A stretch of 64,000 bases of DNA from Sphingopyxis sp. USTB-05 (GTDB lineage Bacteria; Pseudomonadota; Alphaproteobacteria; Sphingomonadales; Sphingomonadaceae), in NCBI RefSeq assembly GCF_023822045.1, contig NZ_CP084712.1, positions 3,038,001 to 3,102,000 on the forward strand. The letters run 5' to 3'. Position numbers and translations under genes: made by a program. This document shows, in pieces, positions 52,351-61,193 of the stretch; the stretch's first letter is position 1; each line of letters opens with the position of its first letter. The notes beneath the pieces were generated by a model. It saw only the letters and a list, made by a program, of their open reading frames with translations, did no database searches and was not told the origin of the DNA.

Positions 52351-55086
52351 TCAGATCGCCCCGTGGCAATGTTTGTATTTGCGCCCCGAACCGCACGGAC
52401 ATGGCGCGTTGCGGCTGATCTCCAGCTCGGCGTAGGGATTTTCGCCCTCGGGCAGATCGGGCTTCGGCACCTGCATCGGCGGGAGCGTATTCGCGATCAC
52501 GCCGAGCGTACCCGCATCGATGTCGGCGCTGTTATCCTCGCCCGTGAACGGGTCGATGTGCGTCGTCAGGAAATCGGGCAGGTCGGGCAGCGGCATCGCC
52601 TCGGGCTCTTCGAAGCGAAGGTCGATGCGCGCAACGGTCCGCGTCACATCCTCGCGGATATTCTGCAGCATGCGTTCGAACAGGGCAAAGGCTTCCTGCT
52701 TATATTCGTTGATCGGCTGCTTCTGCGCATAGGCGCGCAGGAACACGACCTGACGCAGCGCGTCGAGCGTCGAGAGATGCTCTTTCCAATGGTGATCCAG
52801 CGTCTGGAGCAGGATCGACTTCTCAATCCCCTTCCACGTTTCGGCATCGACCAGGCCGGCCTTTTCGGCGGCGACCGCGTCGGCCGCCTGCTGAATGCGC
52901 TCCTCGAACATTTCGGCGTCGACCGCATCTTCCTGCATCCAGTCGTCGATCGGCGGCGAAAGGTCGAGGATGTTCGCCGTGCGCTCCTTCATCGCCTCGA
53001 CGTCCCATTGCTCGGGATAGCTGCCCGGGGGGCACGCGTCGGCGACGATTGCATTGACCGTTTCCGCGCGCATTGCGGTCATGACCTCATCGACGGTCTC
53101 GCTGTCGATGATCTCGCCGCGCTGTTCATAGATGACCTTGCGCTGGTCGTTCATGACGTTGTCATATTCGACGACCTGCTTGCGGATGTCGTAGTTGCGC
53201 GCCTCGACCTTTTTCTGGGCGGTCTCGATCGCCTTCGACAACCATTTCGATCCGATCGCCTCGCCATCCTCCAGATTCTTGTTCATCATCTTGGAAAACA
53301 GCGTGTCGGGGCCGAAGATGCGCAGCAGGTCATCGTCGAGGCAGAGGTAGAATTTCGACAGGCCGGGGTCGCCCTGGCGTCCCGAACGGCCGCGCAGCTG
53401 GTTGTCGATGCGGCGGCTTTCGTGCCGTTCGGTCGCGAGCACGAACAGCCCGCCGGCGGCCTTCACCGCTTCGCGCTCGGCAGCGACTTCGGCCTGGATA
53501 CGCGCGACCGCGGCGTCGCGCTCGGGGCCTTCGGGCAGGTCCTTGAGCTCGTCGTCGATGCGGAATTCTTCGTTGCCGCCGAGTTTGATGTCGGTGCCGC
53601 GGCCCGCCATGTTCGTCGCGATCGTCACCGCACCGGTGCGCCCCGCCTGAGCGACGATATGCGCTTCGCTTTCGTGGAAACGCGCGTTGAGCACGCTGTG
53701 CGGCACATTTTCCTTTTCGAGGAACGACGACAGCAGCTCGGATTTCTCGATCGACACGGTGCCGACGAGCACCGGCTGGCCGCGCTCGTTCGCCTCGCGG
53801 ATCGTCTTTGCGATCGCGCCGAACTTGTCGGTGATATTCTTGTAGAATTCATCCTCGTCGTCGATACGCGCGATCGGACGGTTGGTCGGGATGTTGACGA
53901 CGTTCATCTTATAGATGTCGAAGAATTCGGCCGCCTCGGTCGCCGCGGTGCCCGTCATGCCCGAAAGCTTCGGATACATGCGGAAATAATTCTGGAAAGT
54001 GATCGAGGCGAGCGTCTGGTTCTCGGGCTCGATCTGCACGCCTTCCTTCGCCTCGACCGCCTGGTGCAGGCCATCGGACCAACGGCGCCCATCCATCATG
54101 CGGCCGGTGAATTCGTCGATGATGACAACCTTGCCGTCCTTGACGATATAGTCGGTATCGATCCGGAACATCTGGATCGCCTTCAGCGCCTGGTTGACGT
54201 GATGGACGACCTGCGTGTTCTCGATATCGTAGAGGTTGCTGCCCTGCAGCAGCCCCGCGGCTTCGAGCAGGCGCTCGACATGCTCGGTGCCGTCTTCGGT
54301 CAGGCTGATCGACTTGGACTTTTCGTCCTTCTCATAATCATCCTCGGTCAGGCCCAGCACGACCTCGTTGACGCGGATATACAGCTCGGACTTGTCGTCC
54401 GTCGGGCCCGAAATGATCAGCGGGGTCCGCGCTTCGTCGATCAGGATCGAATCGACCTCGTCGACGATGCCGAAATTGAAGGTGCGGTGGACCATCTGCT
54501 GACGGTCGAACTTCATATTGTCGCGGAGGTAATCGAAGCCGAGTTCGTTGTTCGTCGCATAGGTGATGTCGCTGTTATAGGCGTCGCGGCGCTGCATCTC
54601 GTTGAGGTTCGGGACGATGATCCCTGTCGTCAGGCCAAGGAAGCCGTAAACCGTGCCCATCCATTCGGCGTCGCGGCGAGCGAGATAGTCGTTGACGGTC
54701 ACGACATGGACGCCCTTGCCTTCCAGCGCGTTCAGATAGCAGGGCAGGGTCGCCATCAGCGTCTTCCCTTCACCCGTCGCCATCTCGGCGATCTCGCCGC
54801 GATGAAGGACGATGCCGCCGACCATCTGCACATCGAAATGGCGCATGCCGAGCGTGCGGACCGCGGCCTCACGCACCGTCGCAAAGGCTTCGGGCAGGAT
54901 GTCGTCGAGCGTCTCGCCGGCTTCGAGCCGGTCGCGAAATTTCTGCGTCTGTGCCTGCAGCCCGGCGTCGTCGAGCGCCTGCATTGCGGGCTCGAAAGCG
55001 TTGATCTTGTCGACGATCTTGCGGATCGAGTTGACGTAGCGATCGTTGGACGAGCCGAAAAGACTCTTGGCAAGGCCAGCAAACAT
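52351..55086 (-). CDS. secA: Protein translocase subunit SecA
   Basis: The 911-residue ATPase drives Sec export. Visible features are Walker A ATGEGKT (103-109), Walker [22 protein letters not shown], the helicase-type second ATPase half ([28 protein letters not shown]) and the C-terminal zinc site [16 protein letters not shown]. Length is typical. The ATG at 55086 ([12 protein letters not shown]) follows GGAAAAT-type sequence weakly matching a ribosome site. It would export the many signal-peptide proteins of this window. Confidence 0.98.
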   Translation of the reverse strand: MFAGLAKSLFGSSNDRYVNSIRKIVDKINAFEPAMQALDDAGLQAQTQKFRDRLEAGETLDDILPEAFATVREAAVRTLGMRHFDVQMVGGIVLHRGEIAEMATGEGKTLMATLPCYLNALEGKGVHVVTVNDYLARRDAEWMGTVYGFLGLTTGIIVPNLNEMQRRDAYNSDITYATNNELGFDYLRDNMKFDRQQMVHRTFNFGIVDEVDSILIDEARTPLIISGPTDDKSELYIRVNEVVLGLTEDDYEKDEKSKSISLTEDGTEHVERLLEAAGLLQGSNLYDIENTQVVHHVNQALKAIQMFRIDTDYIVKDGKVVIIDEFTGRMMDGRRWSDGLHQAVEAKEGVQIEPENQTLASITFQNYFRMYPKLSGMTGTAATEAAEFFDIYKMNVVNIPTNRPIARIDDEDEFYKNITDKFGAIAKTIREANERGQPVLVGTVSIEKSELLSSFLEKENVPHSVLNARFHESEAHIVAQAGRTGAVTIATNMAGRGTDIKLGGNEEFRIDDELKDLPEGPERDAAVARIQAEVAAEREAVKAAGGLFVLATERHESRRIDNQLRGRSGRQGDPGLSKFYLCLDDDLLRIFGPDTLFSKMMNKNLEDGEAIGSKWLSKAIETAQKKVEARNYDIRKQVVEYDNVMNDQRKVIYEQRGEIIDSETVDEVMTAMRAETVNAIVADACPPGSYPEQWDVEAMKERTANILDLSPPIDDWMQEDAVDAEMFEERIQQAADAVAAEKAGLVDAETWKGIEKSILLQTLDHHWKEHLSTLDALRQVVFLRAYAQKQPINEYKQEAFALFERMLQNIREDVTRTVARIDLRFEEPEAMPLPDLPDFLTTHIDPFTGEDNSADIDAGTLGVIANTLPPMQVPKPDLPEGENPYAELEISRNAPCPCGSGRKYKHCHGAI

Positions 55087-55194
55087 GGGATTTTCCTCGG
55101 AATTTGAATGAGTGGGCGGCGCTGTTGCCGCGCGAATGTACGAAAAAGGGCCCGTCGCGGGGCGGCGCCTCAAGAAAGGCGCGGGAACGGCGCG

Positions 55195-55461
55195 CTATTC
55201 CAGCGCGCGGTCGCTGCCGGTGAGAATGCCGGGAAGATGCGGCGGCGCCACCTTGCGCGGTTTTCCGGTTCCGCTGGAAACGCGCCGCGTCGGCGCCGTG
55301 GTCGTCGGACGACGTTCGGTATCGCTTGCCTCAGCCTTGCCTGCCGTCTCGGCAAACAGGACCAACGCCCCCATTGCCGCCGGCATGGCAGGCGCGGCAA
55401 CGGCCCGGTCGGCGGAAGCCAGGCCGGTCAACAATGCCAAAAGGGTCAGCAACAGCCGCAA
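55195..55461 (-). CDS. Small putative secreted protein
   Basis: A frame of 88 residues from a TTG at 55461, with AGGGG 8 bases upstream, begins with a credible signal peptide (LRLLLTLLALLTGLASA, then DRAVAA). The remainder is Ala/Thr/Pro/Arg-rich without a recognised domain. It lies 108 bases upstream of secA on the same strand. Coding is plausible but not certain; it could equally be an untranslated leader region. Confidence 0.4.
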   Translation of the reverse strand: MRLLLTLLALLTGLASADRAVAAPAMPAAMGALVLFAETAGKAEASDTERRPTTTAPTRRVSSGTGKPRKVAPPHLPGILTGSDRALE

Positions 55462-55594
55462 GAATCGCCCCTAACTACGTCGGAGCCCCAATTATTGCGC
55501 CCCGTTCCCTGAACATAGGGTGAAAGCGTCGCCGCGTCTAGGGGCGCCGATTGTCGGCTTGGGGTGGCAATTGCCTCAGCCCCATTCCACTTTC

Positions 55595-55683
55595 GTCATC
55601 CCGGGCTTGATCCGGATCCCGCTTCTTTGCCGATCGATCGGCTTCAGCATCAAGCGGGACCCCGGATAAGGTCCGGGGCGACG
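55595..55683. repeat. Palindromic repeat, type B, second copy
   Basis: GTCATCCCGGGCTTGATCCG at the left and GGTCCGGGGCGAC at the right, with GGATCCCGCTT / AAGCGGGACC inside, repeat the type B layout seen at 32375. It lies between the small secreted-protein frame and the 171-residue protein gene. Confidence 0.72.
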
Positions 55684-55738
55684 AGGATGATAGGTGCGGC
55701 TCCCGATCGAAAACGGCTCCCCGGTTCCGTTGCCGCCC

Positions 55739-56254
55739 TCAACCCAATTGCGGGTTCATCCCCTTGACCTCGATAAGGAAACTCTTCGGCTTTTTGAACA
55801 ATTTGCTCTTGCGATCGACCTTCAACCCAACAACCTCGGCAAGTTCCATCACGAAATGGACGCAATTGCGTTTGTTCAAACTGTAACTCGGCTGCTCGCG
55901 GTCTCGCCATTCGGCGACCTTCGCCATCACCCGCGCATAGGTCGCATCGTCGACCGACACATCGAACTGCCGGTCGCTCTTGGCGATATAATCGGCCTTG
56001 GACGATTCCACCTTTCCCTTCACCGATCCCAGAAGAATCGCGGGACTGACCGAAACCGCGGTGAAGCCATAGTTGGTGTCGACAACCTCACCCGTCGCGT
56101 CGAGCGTGCCCTTCACCACGATGAAGGCGTGCGGGAAACGGTCGCCGAAATCATGGCTGTAAAAGCTTACGACCACTTCGGCCCGCGCCGGGACGGCGAG
56201 GCTCGCGCACAGCATCAGCAACGACAGGAAGATCAAGCGGAGGGCGCGGGTCAT
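55739..56254 (-). CDS. Secreted permuted papain-like (NlpC/P60-related) protein
   Basis: The 171-residue protein has a signal peptide (1-25, ARA-EV). His42 in RFPHAFIVVKG precedes Cys131 in SLNKRNCVHFVMELAEVVGL; this His-before-Cys order, with NYGF and P-G in between, is the pattern of circularly permuted NlpC/P60-like enzymes such as YiiX and DUF4105 proteins. It may cleave an amide or thioester bond in the periplasm. Family assignment rests on motif pattern only. It stands alone, diverging from the SDR gene. Confidence 0.62.
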   Translation of the reverse strand: MTRALRLIFLSLLMLCASLAVPARAEVVVSFYSHDFGDRFPHAFIVVKGTLDATGEVVDTNYGFTAVSVSPAILLGSVKGKVESSKADYIAKSDRQFDVSVDDATYARVMAKVAEWRDREQPSYSLNKRNCVHFVMELAEVVGLKVDRKSKLFKKPKSFLIEVKGMNPQLG

Positions 56255-56363
56255 CCGCGCCCTCTTAGCGAGCGGTACTTCGCCTTGCCAAGCCGCGATT
56301 GCCGCTTGACGGAAACGTCAACTTGGCATCTTGTCACGCTGACATCAATGTAAGGAGGGTGCT

Positions 56364-57167
56364 GTGGCACGGAAGGCGATTTTCATCACCGGGGGCGGAT
56401 CGGGCATCGGCCGCGCCGTCGCGCGTCATTTCGCCGGGCAGGGCTGGTTCGTCGGCATCGCCGACGTCAACCGCGCCGGAATCGATGAAACCGCCGCGCT
56501 GCTTCCCGAGGGGGCATCATCGCGCCATGTCATGGATGTACGCGACCGCGATCAGTGGAAGGCCGCGCTCGCCGAGTTTGAGAAGGCCGGCGGCGGCCGC
56601 CTCGATGTGCTGTTCAACAACGCCGGCATCGGGTCGGGAGGCCAGTATATGGACATGGCGCCGGAGGAGGCCGACCGATTGATCGCGATCAATTTCGGCG
56701 GCGTCGTCAACGGCATCTATATGGCGCTTCCGCTGCTCCGCGCGACGCCAGGGTCGACGATCCTCAACACCGGATCGGCGTCGGGCTTTTACGGCGTCGC
56801 AGGGCTCGCAGTCTATTCGGCGACCAAATTCGCGGTGCGCGGTCTGACCGAGGCACTCGAAATCGAGTTCGCCAAACACGATATCAAGGTGCGCTCGCTG
56901 ATGCCGGGCTTCATCGACACACCCTTGCTCGACCAGGTCAGCGCCGACAGCAACGAACCCGCGCGCACCCGCCTGTCGGACAGCGGCTTCGAAATCGTCC
57001 CTGTCGAACGCGTCGCCGAGGCCGCTTGGGAAGCGGTGCACGGGACCAGCGTCCACACCACCGTCGGCAAGATGGCAAAGCGGCTGTCACGCCTCGCGCG
57101 CTGGTTCCCCGGATTGATCGTCCGCCAGTCGAAAAAGATCGACGGGCTGGGCGCGGCGGGACACTAA
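56364..57167 (+). CDS. Short-chain dehydrogenase/reductase
   Basis: The 267-residue classical SDR has TGGGSGIG (9-16), NNAG (85-88), Ser138/Ser140 and the active pair Tyr151-xxx-Lys155 in AVYSATKFAVRG. A hydrophobic/basic C-terminal tail (KRLSRLARWFPGLIVRQSKK) may touch the membrane. The start is a GTG at 56364 behind a perfect AAGGAGG. Substrate unknown; the gene is not in an operon. Confidence 0.92.
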   Translation: MARKAIFITGGGSGIGRAVARHFAGQGWFVGIADVNRAGIDETAALLPEGASSRHVMDVRDRDQWKAALAEFEKAGGGRLDVLFNNAGIGSGGQYMDMAPEEADRLIAINFGGVVNGIYMALPLLRATPGSTILNTGSASGFYGVAGLAVYSATKFAVRGLTEALEIEFAKHDIKVRSLMPGFIDTPLLDQVSADSNEPARTRLSDSGFEIVPVERVAEAAWEAVHGTSVHTTVGKMAKRLSRLARWFPGLIVRQSKKIDGLGAAGH

Positions 57168-57230
57168 ACCGGACGAATGCCTCGGGAACGGCGGGAACGG
57201 GGTGGCGAACGGACGTTACCCTCTTTGGGC

Positions 57231-57497
57231 ATCGCCCGGCTGGCTCTGGGATCGGAACGGCGCAAGGGCCGCGCAATATTCCAAAGTTCAGGAAAGTTCA
57301 GCCCTATGAGCGCCCCGATTTGCAAGTCGCGGACTGCTGGATGTGCGCGGCATGTCCGATCATGGTCGCACCCATAAGCCAGGCAGCGACCGCTTTTTTG
57401 TTCACCGAATGAAAGAGCCGGATGAAGGCTCGCACGGCCAGATAATGTAGGAAAGACCTAATTGAAGGCGATGTCTTTTTTAGGGTGGTGAGCAGAC
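57231..57497 (+). repeat. Dispersed repeat of about 260 bp, copy 2
   Basis: Inverted partner of 32603-32869, 24 kb away. Bases 57259-57331 are identical to the reverse complement of 32771-32843. The match starts 63 bases after the SDR stop and ends shortly before a type B palindrome. A 67-codon frame on the minus strand (57304-57507, ending ATCKSGRS) and one on the plus strand ending TAFLFTE at 57412 are both open. No protein homology is recognised, so I annotate only the repeat. It fills most of the 484-base gap. Confidence 0.75.
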
Positions 57498-57515
57498 ATC
57501 CCGTCACCCTCTTCC

Positions 57516-57605
57516 GTCATCCCGGGCTTGACCCGGGATCCCGCTTTTTGACGCACTCACTGGTTTCGACCTCAAGCGGGACCCCGGGTCAAGCCCGGGG
57601 TGACG
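57516..57605. repeat. Palindromic repeat, type B, third copy
   Basis: GTCATCCCGGGCTTGACCCG and CGGGTCAAGCCCGGGGTGAC form the outer arms, with GGGATCCCGCTTTTT and CAAGCGGGACCCC inside. It is nearly the same unit as at 32375 and 55595 and directly follows the dispersed repeat. Confidence 0.78.
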
Positions 57606-57651
57606 ACGAAAGATAGGTCCGTAACCGGGCGAAACCGTACGTCGAGCGAGC

Positions 57652-58374
57652 CTATTTCCCCGGCCCGCAGGTCACCGACCCACTGCCGATATTGCGCACC
57701 GTACAGACCGGCTTGCCGAGCACGACAGTCTTGCCGATCCCGCGCGCGGTGACCGTGGCGCTTTTGACCGCGCGCAGGATATGGTCGCCTGCGCCCTCGC
57801 TGTCGCTGATCAGCTCGTCGACCGTCAGCGCGCCGGCATCAACCGAGCCGGCGCCGGACAGCGTCATCTGTGCATTTTTGGCGGCGCCCGCGAGGATCAT
57901 CGTACCATTGCCGATCATCCCGACCTGAAGCCGGTCGGTGATAATCTGTCCTACCGTCAGCCTTCCCGGGCCGCGCAGACCGACCATCGCGCGCTGTCCC
58001 TTCAATCTGTCGATCTGGAGCGACCCCGCCCCGGCAAGCGTTGCCGCACGCAGGTTCGCGGCATTGATGCGTACGACCACCGGCCCGCGTGGGCCGCGGC
58101 GCTTTTCATCGCCCGCAAACTGGCGCTCGCTGATCACCAGCTTGCCATCGCGCGCTTCGACGTTCAGCCGGTCGAGCGCGTCCTGCGGTCCGGTCGCGAC
58201 GGCGCTGACGGGGGCGCGGTTCACCACCTCGACCGTCACATCGGCGCTGACGTCGATCGTCTCGAAGCTGGTGAGGCCATAGCGCTTTTCAGCCGCCGAT
58301 GCCGGGCCGGAGAGAAGCAGCGCAGTTGCCGCGAGCGCGGCTCCGCGCAGGATGTCGGACGATAAGCTGGTCAT
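57652..58374 (-). CDS. GIN-domain (DUF2807) secreted protein
   Basis: The 240-residue protein has a signal peptide (ASA-AE near residue 28), then the beta-helical GIN/head domain with FETIDVSADVTVEVV and repeated short turns such as GAGSLQ, GAGSVDAGAL and GIGKTV, ending with a CxxxxxxxxxxC pair (PVCTVRNIGSGSVTC). The family is exported and uncharacterised; it may bind envelope components. It is 43 bases from a paralogous gene upstream. Confidence 0.88.
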   Translation of the reverse strand: MTSLSSDILRGAALAATALLLSGPASAAEKRYGLTSFETIDVSADVTVEVVNRAPVSAVATGPQDALDRLNVEARDGKLVISERQFAGDEKRRGPRGPVVVRINAANLRAATLAGAGSLQIDRLKGQRAMVGLRGPGRLTVGQIITDRLQVGMIGNGTMILAGAAKNAQMTLSGAGSVDAGALTVDELISDSEGAGDHILRAVKSATVTARGIGKTVVLGKPVCTVRNIGSGSVTCGPGK

Positions 58375-58417
58375 GATGCTGCCCTACCCTTTTCGGCCGG
58401 GCAGCACCATAGCCGCA

Positions 58418-59167
58418 TCAGTTGCAGGTCGCGGTGCCCGACCCCATCGTGCGCGTCGAGCATTTGCCGCCACCGCCGATCGTCGCGTCGCCCGATCCGA
58501 GAATCGCGATATCGGCGCTGCTGCTCGCTTTCGCGTCGACGTCACCCGATCCGGTGATCGATACGTCGAGCGTCGTCGCTGAAAGCGCCCCCGCGTCGAT
58601 GCTGCCCGATCCCGTCACATCGAAATCGCCCGATCCGATCGTGCCGCCGCCGACTTCGATGTCGCCCGATCCCGAAACGGTGATTTTTGCGCTCTTGCCG
58701 TTCAGGGTCGCGACTTTCAGGTCGCCCGATCCGGTGACGACCGCCTCGACCGCATCGCCGTCCACAGTGTCCGCGTCGATCTCGCCCGACCCGGTCAGGC
58801 GTACCGCGCGCAGCGCAGGCATGGTGATCGCGATCTCGACATCGTCGTCGCTGCTGCCGAAACTGAAGCCCGAATTCTTGCGCCCGATCGACAACATGTC
58901 GCCGTCCAGCTTGATCTCGAGTTCGTCGATCACGCCCTTCGGCCCCTTCGCGGTGATCGAGAAGGCCGCGCCGCGGCGGATGGTAACATCGTCGGGGCCG
59001 GCCACCTTCACACCGGTAAAATCTTTGAGATCATAGCTCTGCGTGGTCAACGGTCCGGCCTCGACCGTGCGCTTGCCATTCTTGCTGTCGCTCGTCACCT
59101 CGGCGCTGCACGCCGTGACGGTCATCGCAAGAGCCAGCGGCAAAACCGTCATCGTCCAGTTACGCAT
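58418..59167 (-). CDS. GIN-domain (DUF2807) lipoprotein
   Basis: The 249-residue protein has a lipoprotein signal (LAMTVTAC, lipid Cys20). The mature part is a GIN beta-helix whose rungs show a repeated VTGSGDL/VSGSGDI/VTGSGSI/ITGSGDV pattern about every 19-22 residues, and it ends in a CSTRTMGSGTATC pair like its neighbour. The two genes are probably tandem paralogues of one operon. Start 59167 is favoured over an extra nine-residue extension because it gives a normal signal peptide. Confidence 0.9.
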   Translation of the reverse strand: MRNWTMTVLPLALAMTVTACSAEVTSDSKNGKRTVEAGPLTTQSYDLKDFTGVKVAGPDDVTIRRGAAFSITAKGPKGVIDELEIKLDGDMLSIGRKNSGFSFGSSDDDVEIAITMPALRAVRLTGSGEIDADTVDGDAVEAVVTGSGDLKVATLNGKSAKITVSGSGDIEVGGGTIGSGDFDVTGSGSIDAGALSATTLDVSITGSGDVDAKASSSADIAILGSGDATIGGGGKCSTRTMGSGTATCN

Positions 59168-59287
59168 CGATAATCTCCTTCGTGTATTGCGCATCTAACA
59201 CACTGAGGTTGCGCCTGTCCAGCCCGCGCGCCATCTTGTCGCCACCTTCATGGGCCAGGGGCGGCCCTTCAATCAGGAATAGAGACG

Positions 59288-59764
59288 ATGAGCGTAGCAT
59301 TTCGCCGCGAAAGCGACGACGAACATAAGGAACCCGAGTTCGAACTGCCGATCCCGGTCGGCGCGAACCTTGTGACGCCGCGCGGTGCACGCCTGCTCGG
59401 CGAAGAGGTCGTGCGTCTCGAAAGCGAGATTGCGGCAGCGGCGGATGAGGACGCGCGCAAGAAGTTGCAGCGCCGCCTCCGCTATTTCCACACCCGGCAA
59501 GCGACCGCCGAGGTGCAGGCGCCACCCGAGGTCGGCAGCGTCGGCATCGGAAGCCGTGTAACGTACCGGCTGAACCAGGCCGAAAAGACGATCACGATCG
59601 TGGGCGGCGACGAGGCCGACCCGGCGCGCGGCCATATCGCCTTTTCCGCCCCGCTCGCCCGCGCGCTGATGGGCGCAGAGGCTGGTGAGAGCGTCGAATA
59701 TCAGGACCGTCAGGATGCCATCGCAATCCTCGCAGCCGAGCCCGATCCGGAGACGCAGGCATGA
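59288..59764 (+). CDS. GreA/GreB-family transcription factor
   Basis: The 158-residue protein has an N-terminal coiled-coil-like region (ARLLGEEVVRLESEIAAAADEDARKKLQ) and the GreA/GreB C-terminal FKBP-like domain (VGIGSRVTYRLNQAEKTITIVG, ISFSAPLARALMGAEAGE-type FSAPLARALMGAEAGESVEY). Such proteins act on stalled RNA polymerase. The coiled-coil tip lacks an obvious pair of acidic residues at the usual place, so it may be a GreB-like variant. Coupled to the next tiny gene by ATGA. Confidence 0.85.
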   Translation: MSVAFRRESDDEHKEPEFELPIPVGANLVTPRGARLLGEEVVRLESEIAAAADEDARKKLQRRLRYFHTRQATAEVQAPPEVGSVGIGSRVTYRLNQAEKTITIVGGDEADPARGHIAFSAPLARALMGAEAGESVEYQDRQDAIAILAAEPDPETQA

Positions 59765-59940
59765 AAGACAAGTTCGAACGCCACAAGCAGCCGTGGACCC
59801 CGGCCGAAATCGACAAGCTCCACACGCTCGCCAAAAAGGGCATGGCGCTGAAGGCCATCGCCAAGGCGCTGACGCGCAGCGAGGAATCGGTGAAGGTCCG
59901 CGCCAAAGCCGACGGCCTGTCGATCGCAAAGCTGCACTGA
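59761..59940 (+). CDS. Tiny SANT/Myb-like helix-turn-helix protein
   Basis: The 59-residue protein reads WTPAEIDKLHTLAKKGMALK, then IAKALTRSEESVKVRAKADGL, a three-helix SANT/GcrA-like DNA-binding pattern (W at the first helix, IA-L-R-V-R in the last two). It starts within the Gre-family stop codon (ATGA) and ends 7 bases before the flavoprotein gene. It probably acts as a small DNA-binding partner; function is unknown. Confidence 0.75.
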   Translation: MKDKFERHKQPWTPAEIDKLHTLAKKGMALKAIAKALTRSEESVKVRAKADGLSIAKLH

Positions 59941-59947
59941 CGATCCG

Positions 59948-61126
59948 ATGACCACGGTCAATTATGACGCCATCGTGCTGGGTGCCGGCGCGGCCGGATT
60001 GATGTGCGCCGCGGTCGCGGGACAGCGCGGGCGGCGCGTGCTGCTGCTCGACCATGCCGACCAGGTGGGAAAGAAAATCCTGATATCGGGTGGCGGACGT
60101 TGCAACTTCACCAACATCCACACCGCCCCCGACCGCTATATTTCGGCAAACCCGCATTTCGCCAAGTCGGCGCTCGCGCGCTACACCGCTGCCGATTTCA
60201 TCGCGCTCGTCGATCGCTATGGCATCGCGCATCACGAAAAAACGCTTGGCCAGCTCTTCTGCGACGGTTCGGCGAAACAGATCGTCGCGATGCTGCTCGA
60301 CGAATGCGCCAAGGGCGGCGTCGACGTCCGCTGCGGCGAAGCTATCGGCCAAATATCCCATAGCGATGCGACGTTCCGCGGCACTTTCGGCAACTTCCAC
60401 TTCGCCGCCCCAAGCCTTGTCATCGCAACCGGCGGCCCGTCGATCCCCAAGATGGGCGCGACCGGCCTCGCCTATGACCTCGCCCGCCAGTTCGGCCTGA
60501 AGGTCGTGGAGCCGCGCCCTGCGCTCGTCCCGCTCACGCTCGGCGGCGATGATGTCCTGTTCCGCGAACTTTCGGGAATCGCGGCTCCCGTCGAAGCCCG
60601 CGCGGGCAAAATGGCGTTCCGCGAGGCGGCATTGTTCACCCATCGCGGCCTGTCGGGTCCCGCGATCCTGCAAGTGAGCAGCTATTGGCGCCATGGCGAG
60701 CCCGTGACGATCGACCTATTGCCCGACGCCCCGCGTGGCTGGCTGCTCGACGCGAAACGCACCCGGCCCCGCACCACTCTGCGCGCCACGCTCGGTGCGC
60801 TTCTCCCCGACCGCCTCGCCGAAACCCTCGCCGAACGCCTCGCGCTTCCCGGCGAACTCGGCGCCCAGACCGACCGCAAGCTCGCCGATGCAGAGGCGCA
60901 ACTCGCGGGCTGGATTTTCCGTCCGAACGGCACCGAAGGCTTCGCCAAAGCCGAGGTCACGGTGGGCGGAATCTCGACTGCAAACCTATCCTCGCAAACA
61001 ATGATGGCCAAAACCGTCCCGAACCTCTATGCGGTCGGCGAAGCCGTAGATGTCACAGGGTGGTTAGGCGGCTATAATTTTCAATGGGCCTGGGCCAGCG
61101 GACACGCTGCCGGACAGGTGATTTAA
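59948..61126 (+). CDS. BaiN/HI0933-like NAD(P)/FAD-dependent oxidoreductase
   Basis: The 392-residue flavoprotein has the FAD motif IVLGAGAAGLMCAAVAGQRGR, KILISGGGRCNFTN, ATGGPSIPKMGATGLAYDLA and the C-terminal GEAVDVTGWLGGYNFQWAWASG. These match the HI0933/YhiN/BaiN family, whose members are soluble and of uncertain substrate. It is downstream of the Gre/SANT pair by 7 bases, so possibly co-transcribed. Confidence 0.92.
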   Translation: MTTVNYDAIVLGAGAAGLMCAAVAGQRGRRVLLLDHADQVGKKILISGGGRCNFTNIHTAPDRYISANPHFAKSALARYTAADFIALVDRYGIAHHEKTLGQLFCDGSAKQIVAMLLDECAKGGVDVRCGEAIGQISHSDATFRGTFGNFHFAAPSLVIATGGPSIPKMGATGLAYDLARQFGLKVVEPRPALVPLTLGGDDVLFRELSGIAAPVEARAGKMAFREAALFTHRGLSGPAILQVSSYWRHGEPVTIDLLPDAPRGWLLDAKRTRPRTTLRATLGALLPDRLAETLAERLALPGELGAQTDRKLADAEAQLAGWIFRPNGTEGFAKAEVTVGGISTANLSSQTMMAKTVPNLYAVGEAVDVTGWLGGYNFQWAWASGHAAGQVI

Positions 61127-61193
61127 GCCCATTGAGCCCCTTTTCCGTCGGCCCGTCACCGCACCGGTGACTGCCCATATTATTGAGATAAAA

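Noticed and set aside
52204..55107. Long plus-strand open frame (967 codons) opposite secA
   Set aside because: It mirrors secA over its whole length; antisense frames stay open easily in GC-rich coding DNA. The protein has no motifs and is very rich in Asp/Arg/Val as expected of a shadow frame.
58418..59167. CRISPR-like repeat
   Set aside because: The GSGD periodicity is codon-level repetition within a GIN-domain gene, without equal spacers.
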